A program made the position numbers and the translations under genes. Below are positions 55,764 through 64,000 of a DNA stretch of 64,000 nt, one piece after another. Source of the DNA: Leptasterias polaris (Eukaryota > Echinodermata > Asteroidea > Forcipulatida > Asteriidae); contig JAZGTN010000044.1 of assembly GCA_037783415.1 (NCBI GenBank), forward strand, positions 3,357,501 to 3,421,500, read 5' to 3'. Every line of letters begins with the position of its first letter. Position 1 is the first letter of the stretch. The notes under the pieces are model-generated. The model was given only the letters and a program-made list of their open reading frames with translations. It was not told the origin of the DNA and made no database searches.

Positions 55764-58465
55764 ATGCTACCTCCCCTGTGTTTCCTAGACCAGAGGGAGA
55801 TGGAAAAGAAAATACTACTAGCACAAATGAATCCCTTGGAACGAGATTAGCAACTCGCCGCTTTCAGCAGCCAGCATTCTTCGATAGTAATAATCGAAAC
55901 TCGACTGACTTGGCTCTGCAAGAGCGCAAACACCAGCTTGATGTGAGGGCAGCGCCAAGTTCTCAACACATAGTAACTTTTGACAGCGAAGTGCAAGATG
56001 TGTACTCTCAGCTGGAGGAGGTCAGGAAAAAAAAGAGTCAATTGAAAAAGAAACTGTCAGGGTTGGAGAGAGAGTTGAGGACAGTGAAAGATGAGAAGAT
56101 GGAGATGGGTACTGAAATGGCTGTTCAGAATCAGGTGGGTCTACTATTAGATGTCAACAAACCAAAATCATCACCTTTTAATTTCTGTTAGCCTTTCATA
56201 TTAACGATTTGGGGTTGAACAAAGAAAAAATTACTAGCGCGGGATTTGAACAAACAACCTCAGGGTTTTATGTGCCAGCACTTTACCAATCGAGCTATCT
56301 ATAGCCCTATAATGGCAGTCTTCCTATTTTGTCAATACTTTTGTTTGGGGGATGCCAGTCAGAAGCCATACAACCTTTAACTGCCCTGTACATGCAGTTA
56401 ATAATAATGAGTGGGTTCTTATATAGCGCATTTATCTTGGTTGGTAGCTAGATCAAGGCACTTTACAACATTGTCCCTGTTCTTTAGGCTTAACCACTTA
56501 AAATGTAGGGCTTGATATACCAACGATTTTTTCCGTGACTATGAATGGTATTATTTTTCCCCTCCGAAGGATGAAGCAATTATGGTGAAGTGTTTTGCTG
56601 AACACAAGTGCCATGAGCAGGACCAGAACCCTCACTATATACCAGAACTTGAATCCCATGCACAAAAACCCCTCAGGCATTACACCTCTCTGCGGCAATG
56701 AATAAATTTACCAGACAAGTTCTTATAAGAATTTTAAACTTTTGTTTTGTTTTTGTTAATAATGCCAATTCCATACTTTACCTTCAAGGAACTTTATTTA
56801 TTTGGCACATTGGCAGGTTAACAGAGATCTGAAAAAGCTTCTTGTAGCCTCAATGGGTTCAGATCTTCAGGCCCAGTTGGAGCATTTATCAACTGAGCGT
56901 GCCCAGTTGGCTCAAGATCTTGAGAGTACAATACAGACACTAGCTACGGAGCGTGAGACGTTGGAAAGAGTCAACATTCAGTGTGACGTGTGGAGGAGTA
57001 AATTCCTTGGCAGCAGGTAGGAATAAACGTTGAATTCCTCTCAAGTTTAAAAAGCCGCATCTTTCGCAATTCAGCTTCTCAACTGCAATTAAGGATGATT
57101 TGCCTCTTAATTTATTATTATTATTATTATTTGTCTTTGACACAGATTGCAAGTAGATGAAGCCGTGACATTCCGGACTCGCCTTGACATGGCCCTTCAA
57201 GAAGCCTGCTTCGCCCTTAAGAAAACTTTAGATGAACGAGATGAAATAAGAACACACATGATGCAAACACAAAGGTCGGTGAACTAAAAACCTTTCTGCT
57301 TTACAAATAAGGGCAACTCAATGGTTAATCATTATACATTGAATGCAGGTGTTGGAAATATGATGACATTCTGGACGAGTTTTGTTGACATTTGTTTTTG
57401 ACAACATTGCTAAGTTTCATCATCTGAAGTCTTGAAGCACATGGACAACATTTGAAATGGGAGACTTTTGAGACAATAGTGGGTGTCGGCCCACTCACCA
57501 GTCCTTTTCCATTGTTCTAGTTGCTGAGAACAAAGGCAAAGGGCCTAATTTCATAGAGCTGCTTAAGCACAATATGAAGCTCAGCACAAAACAGTTATGC
57601 TTACCAGAATAGGATTACCAGCCCTAATACCCTTACATACATGTATGTACTGTTTCTGACTGGTATCCTGCTCATATTTGTTGAGCAGAAAGTTGTGAAG
57701 CAACATTTCCTGCTCAAAGAGCTCTTTGAAATTGAACCCAGCTAGGCTCGGTTTCAGATTCTACAAATAAACGACTTGTTTCTTTTTTACAGGTTACTCT
57801 ACTACCTTTCCAATGCTCTGCAGAGATCTCACAGTCTCTCAGAGGACACCAAAACCTCAAGTAACGTCCTAACATTAGCACTGCTCAATGAGCAAGTGGC
57901 CTCCATGATATCCAAGCACCTACTCGGAGATGTCAGACACTCGCAACAGAAGAGCACATCACCGTTTGAGTTTGTCGAGTGGACGTCGGCAGAGATGCTC
58001 GCTAAGGAAGTACGTATTTATTGAAAGAGGTTGAGGTTGAGCTCCGAAGGGATGCAATAATCTCTAATCTTCTAGGCTATTTTCATACAGTATTTACCAT
58101 TTCAGACTCCATACCCAAGCTTACAATATTTTATTTGTTTATTTACGTCAAGGTTGCTAATGCAATCCCTCCAAAATGGAGTGGAAAGATTTGAAATGCT
58201 TAACACAGGGGCAAACCCCTCTTGGCCACAGCACTCCATTACCAACTATTTAATTTCTTTCATCTGTTCTTTTCAGATTCTACTGAACAGGCAGCCATCG
58301 CTGAAATTAGAACAGTTGAAGGCGTTGCCCTCTTCATCGATGTCATTATCAACAATTTTTCTACCAAAAACCAATGTAGCTCAACGTTTCCATCCACATA
58401 CAACATATGATAATTTAACTGTAAACTGCTGTAAATACTGCAAGGGGGACATAAAGCTGGTTTAA
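55764..58465 (+). CDS. BLZF1: BLZF1 / golgin-45 (all but the N-terminal exon)
   Basis: Five exons with AG/GT borders join in frame: 55764-56134, 56817-57016, 57146-57274, 57793-58009 and 58277-58465, giving 367 residues to TAA. The first part is Ser/Asn/Gln-rich. Residues from about 80 on form a coiled coil (QLEEVRKKKSQLKKKLSGLE). Family signatures are VNRDLKKLLVASMGSDLQ, IQCDVWRSKFLGSR and the C-terminal RFHPHTTYDNLTVNCCKYC, which match BLZF1/golgin-45 (about 400 residues in human). Golgin-45 binds Rab2 and GRASP55 and helps hold medial Golgi stacks. The C-terminal hydrophobic residues expected to dock GRASP55 are near the end (DIKLV). The first exon begins in phase 1, so a start exon upstream is required. 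Confidence 0.93.
56210..56312 (-). repeat. tRNA-like SINE (family 2) in a BLZF1 intron
   Basis: The minus strand shows 'tagctcgattggtaaagtgc' (A-box-like) and 'gttcaaatcccgcgct' (B-box-like) in correct order. The 3' side carries 'tttttctttgttcaaccc', shared with 32.7 kb. The D-arm/T-arm spacing is tRNA-like, but sequence decay and dispersal argue for a SINE. Confidence 0.65.
57541..57740. mobile_element. ~200-bp MITE, 'ttcataaagc' family, BLZF1 intron
   Basis: Ends GGGCCTAATTTCATAGAGCT and, inverted, GGGTTCAATTTCAAAGAGCT. Shares 'gactggtatcctgctcat' with the 59.5-kb copy. Confidence 0.75.
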
Positions 58466-58508
58466 TTTGGACTGTAGGTGGCAGCAGACTTACTGAGTAA
58501 ATCCTTCA

Positions 58509-58897
58509 TGGTGTGTCGTGGCCGAGCGGTCTAGTTCATCGATTCCAAGCTCTGGTGTTGTCAGCAGCAGAGTGTGGGTTCGAATCCCAGTCATGACACT
58601 TGTGCCCTTGAGCAAGGCACTTAACCACAAAAATTGCTTCGTAAAAAGGTGGGAAGGTAGTGCATTTCTGCCCTACCAGCCAGGCTCCTAGTGGATGATA
58701 CCCATGCCTACATCCTTAAGGACTGTGAAGGGTAACCCTGTTTCAGCCCCAGGAGTAGGTGGCAACTGGAGACAGTTGGTTTGGGTCGACAGCCCAAATT
58801 AGTCATTAGTCAAGTGTAGTCCTCACCTTGATGTTGTCATCCTTCCTTGTAATGTTAGGCGATATCTCACCCCTAAGGCAATATCTCTTAAATAAAA
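58509..58897 (+). repeat. tRNA-derived SINE (family 1), just 3' of BLZF1
   Basis: 'gtcgtggccgagcggtctag' and 'gtgggttcgaatcccagtca' give the Pol III box layout. The body matches the 44.2-kb copy in reverse orientation. Its tail contains AATAAA (about 58891), which could act as a poly(A) signal for BLZF1. Confidence 0.88.
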
Positions 58898-59546
58898 TGA
58901 AACAAAAATTGTCCTCAGAACTATGTTAAACAGTGAGAAAACTACCAGGCATGTTGTGCTGCTGCCCCCCAGTGTCTGAAAGTCTCCAATCTTGTCGGCC
59001 ATCTTGGGCAAATCCCATAAGGCAGAAAACATTGCTCGGTGTATTGATTTGCTGAGAGAAATATAGCCGGGAACCAGGCAAAAGAAAGGTACATTGTATG
59101 GCATTTTGGGTGATAACCTATTTCAGCAGCCACTGTCAGAAGCACAGGGTCAAACTGCAGCGTAAAAGTTTGTACTGAAAAAATGACTCTGAGAATTGTT
59201 TTGTTTCCCGTCTGAAACGAAAAGTGTATACTGACTTGTTTGTATTGCCATGTAAGACAAGGAAAAGTAAGCTTTAAATTTGGTTTTAAAATGTACTGTA
59301 GCAAAATATGAAACTTTTCTTAAAACTGTTTTGTTTTCCCTCAAACCATGCAAAGTTGTTTCAAAAACATGTCTACCAGTTAGTATTATGATTTGTTACA
59401 AAAACACTGGATTGGAATGAATATACTCTTTTTGAAAACAGCTTTTTTGAAATCTCAAATACAGAGTTAAAAGAGTGGCAGCATGGCAGCCCAGTGGCTC
59501 AAATACAGGGTTAAGAGAGTGACAATATGGCAACTTAAGCTCCTGT

Positions 59547-60105
59547 CACCAATTTGTAATAGAGCTGCTTAAGCACAAAAAGTAGCTAAGCACAAAAAAT
59601 TATGCTTACTAGAATAAGGTTACCAGCCAAACTCCAATATAGCAAGTACAATTTGTGACTGGCACCCTGCTCATTTCTGCCTATTTAGCAGAAATTGTTT
59701 GAGCAATCGCTTCTGCTTAAAGGCACTGGACATGTTTGGTAATTACTCAAAAGCATAGTAACGAGCAACGGAGAGCTGTTGATAGTATAACACATTTTGA
59801 GAAACGACTCCCTCTGAAGTAACGTAGTTTTTGAGAAAGAGGTAATTTCTCACTAAAATATTTGAATCTGAAAAAGACTTCAGGCCTGAAGCCTTTTTCA
59901 GGCATCTGAAAGCACACAAATTTGTGCAACAAGGGTGTTTTTTCTTTCATTATTTTCTTGCAACTTCGATGACCAATTGAGCCCAAATTTTCACAGGTAT
60001 TGTTACTTTATGCATATGAATTGGGATACACCAAGTGAGAATACTGGTCTTTGACAATTACCAAACGTGTCCAGTGCCTTTAAGCAGCTCTCTGAAATTG
60101 GGCCC
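59547..60105. mobile_element. 'ttcataaagc' MITE split by a TTAA MITE
   Basis: Left part 59547-59716 and right part 60084-60105 belong to the same family as 57541-57740. The TTAA element at 59717-60083 is inserted at its internal GCTTAAGC-like site. Confidence 0.75.
59717..60083. mobile_element. TTAA-flanked MITE with strong terminal repeats
   Basis: TTAA (59717-59720, 60080-60083) bounds the inverted ends AGGCACTGGACATGTTTGGT and (inverted) AGGCACTGGACACGTTTGGT. Internal hairpin around 'caggcctgaagcctttttcaggc'-like bases at 59880-59905. Same broad family as 45203-45555. Confidence 0.85.
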
Positions 60106-60781
60106 AGTTCACTCCAGAAAATTTCCTTGGGGGCAGATTCTAAGGAAACATTGTGGGAAATAGCCATCCTGCTTCAGGAGTAGAGTTATGCGAGATAACC
60201 CCGGGGTAGGCATCCCAGTTATAATCTTTCCAGGAAAATTGCAGTGTGAAAAGGCTTTATGTGGCTTCCATTGCAGGGTGATCAAGTGAGTGACAACATG
60301 GCTGCCTATAGTGGCTCAATACGACGGTAGGTCATGCAGGGTCGTGACCCTTATACTGTTATCACGGCCCTCAAGTGGCAAGGTGAACATACATGCACTG
60401 GAGGTTACCAAACTACAATCGTATTTATGATAGCATGATAGCAGGGTTTTGATAGCTAGCAATATATATAATGGTGATAAACTCACAGTACACACTGACC
60501 TTTGAGCTGTGCAAATACATGTCAGTTGTGTTTATATGGCATTGAAAGGGTGACACGCATATCATTGTTTATTGCTTTTAATCCTCTTGTTTTTAATAAA
60601 CACACCATACAGCCATGATCTGGTGGAAATTTTCCATCCAAAAAAAGGGGATCACATTTTCCAGTACACACCGACTAACAGTCGATGCTTTGTCAAGGAT
60701 TTTGTACACTCATTTTGTGTTAGCTTTTAACAAAATGAAGAAAGTGAGTGTCGGTGGACAGTTTTCTTTGAAAGCCCACTA

Positions 60782-61114
60782 GTGCCAACAAAAAATTAAT
60801 TTTCAATCCGTTACAGATTCAGAATCTGTTATTACGGATTCAGAATCTGTTATTACGGATTCAGAATCCATTACTACAGATTAATATTCATTTATTGCAG
60901 ATTTACAATCCGTTGTTACAGATTCAGAATCTGTTTTTACGGATTCAGAATCCATTAATACAGATTAATAATCATTTATTGCAGATTCAAAATCAGTTAT
61001 TAGGGAATTCAAAATTTACGTCCGTTATTACAGATTCACAATCCGCTGTTGCGGATTAATTATCAATAATTTTTTTACAGAATAACGGATTGAAAATTTA
61101 TTTTTTGTTGGCGC
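60782..61114. mobile_element. 333-bp TA-flanked TIR element built of small palindromes
   Basis: TA (60780-60781, 61115-61116) flanks GTGCCAACAAAAAAT... and, inverted, GCGCCAACAAAAAAT.... The interior is a ladder of 'ttacggattcagaatctgt' units; each core GATTC-A-GAATC is itself palindromic. Confidence 0.8.
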
Positions 61115-61116
61115 TA

Positions 61117-62678
61117 AAAAAAAATTGTTGTTTCTACAATGACAGTAATTTCAGAAGGAATTGTTGTCCATTGAGTAGGCTATGATGATCAACAGCCCAT
61201 TTTCATGACAGTCATGTGTACAGAGATTTCCCCTGATACAAAGGGATTGTGCAATACATACATCAGTCTAAACAAATTTATCTTAAATTCATTCTCACCC
61301 AAGGCAAGTGTTTAATGAATGGTTGAGTTTGATATTGAAGTATAATGAATTTTGATCCCTGGCCAAATAAAAATTAATACCAGCAGAAATGTTCAATTAT
61401 GAAACTTAATCCTGAATGAGGATGTCATAGTGGTGTATAGATATAATATGTTTATTGAGTTTGCTTTGAGCGTCTAAAAAGTGTAAAAAAACGGGGGGGA
61501 AAAGCTATGCCTATAATGATCACGGAAGGTCAATCGAGTTGTGTGTATGTATCATTATATTTTTTAGTGTCCTTTCCTTTGTTCCCATAGAAGTTGCACA
61601 CCAAATTCTTTGTGGAACAGCTCTCTTTACAATTCCCCAATGGAGACCTTTTGTTGCTATTGTCTTCGATCTTCAGAAGGTAGCCAATATAAAAACACTG
61701 TAACTTGATGGAGTTTTGTTTGTGTTTAATTATGATTTCAAATGAGATATTAGCCTTGCTCAAGGCTGTCACAGTTTACTCTGAAAAAGACGCCGTAAAA
61801 CCCAACCCGCAGCCTATAGACCCATTGCACAACGCGCATACACGCGCATTTCCTGTCCGCCATTTTGGGTGTCAAAACGTGCACAAAAGGATGATACGCA
61901 CCAATGCGCTTGTAAACACTATCACAAATTTATTCTTATGATTATGATCTCTATCTAAGTGCTTTAAAAGCAAATTTCTAACTACCAAATTCAATAACAT
62001 TAACATTGAAATCAAACAGAACAAACAAATTAGTAATAATCATAAACTATTGTGAGGAAATCAGTTAACTGTGCTATTAAAGAGAATTACTGAAGATGGC
62101 TTAAATGTTACTACCAAAACGCTTAAAAATGATGTACTCGTATTGTTTTGAAGCCTATAATTATTTGTTTTTGCATTTTGAAAAAAAGGAAAGGGGGGAA
62201 AAAGAAAAAAAGAAAAAAAAAACAGCCCACACTTTGCTGTTATTTGACTAATGCCATATGAGAATGTCTTTCACTTTTTGAAAACTGAAATTTTCAACCG
62301 TGTCTTGTTCGCAAAATTAAGAATTTTAAAAAGTCTGTTTATGGATAAACATATAAGCACATTTTCTGGAGTACTGACTTTAAGCTTGGGAATAAGAATG
62401 ACAACTCAACTTAAACGGCTTGCTGAAAACATCTTAATGATTATTATTGCAAAATTAAGCCAATCTAAATAATTATTCTTTACCCTAAATGATATTCCAT
62501 ATCACTATGTACATAAAAATACAAAAATTTGATATCAAGTCCTCTGTGATAATACCCAGTGACCAGTGATAGAAAACTCCAGGTCGGCCATTGAAACTTT
62601 AAAACTATTCTTCGATTGTCCCTACCATCCACGAGCATGACCGATTTTGCTGAATCTTATAAAAGTAAGTTTACCCTT
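61117..62678. other. Noncoding stretch
   Basis: No gene seen. Purine-rich A/G homopolymer-like sequence at about 62180-62222. Confidence 0.45.
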
Positions 62679-63041
62679 TTAAAGGCCCTGTACACTATTG
62701 GTAAGATCAAAAAACACAAATGTTCACAGATTCACACACAACTTACATGATTTAAAGTAAGTAATGGTAGAAAGAGTTCCTTAAAATATTTCTGCCTAAA
62801 ATGCTATCGTTTCTGAGAAATGAGTAAAACAATAGTTTTTATCGCGCGCGATAATAAACTCGATGTTTGAAAAACAGAAAACACATAAGGTCTCTTTTCA
62901 CTATTTTCTCGTGACCTCGATGACCAATTGAGCTCAAATTTTCACAGGTTTGTTATTTCATGTATGTGGTTGATTACACAAAACATGAACACTGTCTGTG
63001 ATTATTTTGTCAGCTCTGCCAATCCTGTATAATACCTTTAA
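62679..63041. mobile_element. TTAA-flanked MITE, copy near the window end
   Basis: Close to the copy at 45203-45555 over its whole left three quarters; TTAA at 62679-62682 and 63038-63041. Confidence 0.87.
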
Positions 63042-63223
63042 GTGAAAGTATCTTTGAGAATTTTTTAATTTTCTTCTGGTTTTGAAACTGACATTAAGCA
63101 TGTCAACATGAGATTAACGGAGTTGACATCCCGGATCATAACCTTTACTCTGACCTTTTGAGCCAAGGTCAAGATCAATTGTGAAGGTAAGACCTCCAGG
63201 GTCAAACATCCGCAGGCCTTTGA

Positions 63224-63399
63224 GGGCCTAATTTCATAAAGCTTGTGAGCACAACAAATGTCTTAGCAATGAAATATCATGCTTAGAAGAAACAGGTTAC
63301 CAGCCAAAGGGGCATGGCATTCATTTGTTATGACTGGTACCCTTTTATTAGTTTGCTAAACAATATTTTCTGCTTAACGGCTTTATGAAATTTGGCTCA
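63224..63399. mobile_element. ~175-bp MITE, 'ttcataaagc' family
   Basis: Ends GGGCCTAATTTCATAAAGC and, inverted, AGCCAAATTTCATAAAGC. Confidence 0.75.
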
Positions 63400-63529
63400 G
63401 ACCTCTCATAGCATCTACATGTATGGTAAAAGATTTACAGATATTTTGGACATAAAGATTTATGGATTCTTCATACACAGCCTTTTAAGCGATAGCTGTT
63501 GCATAAATTAGCATCACACTTTAGCAGCT

Positions 63530-63594
63530 TGGAAAATGTTCAACTTATCTATGTACCTATGCTATAGGTACATAGATAAGTTGAACATTTTCCA
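63530..63594. repeat. 65-bp perfect hairpin (31-bp arms, 3-nt loop)
   Basis: Arms 63530-63560 and 63564-63594 are exact inverses around GCT. No target duplication is visible. It could be a foldback insertion or an assembly/read artefact at a snap-back. Confidence 0.85.
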
Positions 63595-64000
63595 CCATGC
63601 CTACTGTTTTGAAATTTTCTTATTAAAATGTATGTGTATTGACAGTATAATGCTCCAATAATTCTTCAATTAATTCGTATCACAACCAAATGAAATCTTA
63701 TTCAGCCCCTTAAACAAAAATAACACAATTTGTTTTTGTATATTTCAATTTTTTTTTGGCCTTTCAATTTTTCTTTTTTATAACTTTAAACCTATTTAAT
63801 ACAAATTATTACAAATCAAAAATATACTTGCATCACCAAATTCTTAACAGTAGGATGTGACCATTATAACAGCCACGTAAACTCAAAAGTTAGGCTCCCA
63901 ACATGATGCAATTATCTTCTGTACAAATTTCTGACAGCGAGAGTTGCGACAATTTTGATTAGATGTAATCTTGGTCAATTTTGTTACGCTTGTTTTGGGC
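63595..64000. other. AT-rich noncoding end of window
   Basis: Nothing recognisable; T-rich runs near 63750-63780. Confidence 0.4.

Overview
The window is animal (deuterostome) DNA, most likely from an echinoderm such as a sea star. This is inferred from small exons with GT/AG introns, two conserved metazoan housekeeping genes, a DIRS retrotransposon, a BEL/Pao retrotransposon, many short inverted-repeat elements, and tRNA-derived SINEs. I see no prokaryotic features. The species is not determinable by eye.

Layout. 1-3.5 kb: one compact TRIM-type gene (RING, B-box, coiled coil). 3.5-4.6 kb: a 1,028-bp element with 34-bp terminal inverted repeats (TIRs) and a TA target. 5.8-10.1 kb: a decayed DIRS retrotransposon on the minus strand (gag, RT/RNase H, tyrosine recombinase), broken by two short elements with exact target-site duplications. 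12.3-18.5 kb: a tandemly duplicated RANBP2/Nup358-like locus. It holds an intronless Ran-binding domain with an acidic, minisatellite-encoded tail, a truncated duplicate, an intron-containing Ran-binding domain plus RanBP2-type zinc finger, and a frameshifted third domain. A further broken fragment lies at 23.4 kb. 18.5-21.0 kb: a second copy of the 1-kb element, split by a Helentron-like insertion carrying eight ~130-bp repeats. 21.0-22.9 kb: a LINE remnant. 24.9-31.9 kb: a complete, very young BEL/Pao element with a single 1,846-codon ORF and near-identical 655-bp LTRs. 32-39 kb: mostly noncoding, repeat-rich DNA.

39.2-50.7 kb (minus strand): RBMX/hnRNP G. I could trace ten coding exons in a consistent frame (523 aa): one RRM followed by a long Gly/Arg/Pro/Ser/Tyr-rich tail. 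55.8-58.5 kb (plus strand): BLZF1/golgin-45. Five exons give 367 residues and a clear match to the family's conserved C-terminus. The two genes lie head to head. The introns and the last 5 kb are full of TTAA-flanked, TA-flanked and other miniature elements.

The most unusual signal is the palindromic octamer TAGGCCTA, seen ten times. In three repeat families, sister copies carry a plain TA where one copy has TAGGCCTA. This is what excision of a TA-targeting transposon with GG...CC ends would leave, and the 1-kb element here has exactly those ends. A second is a 42-bp perfect hairpin flanked by an 8-bp duplication, whose empty site is visible in the sister copy of its host element.
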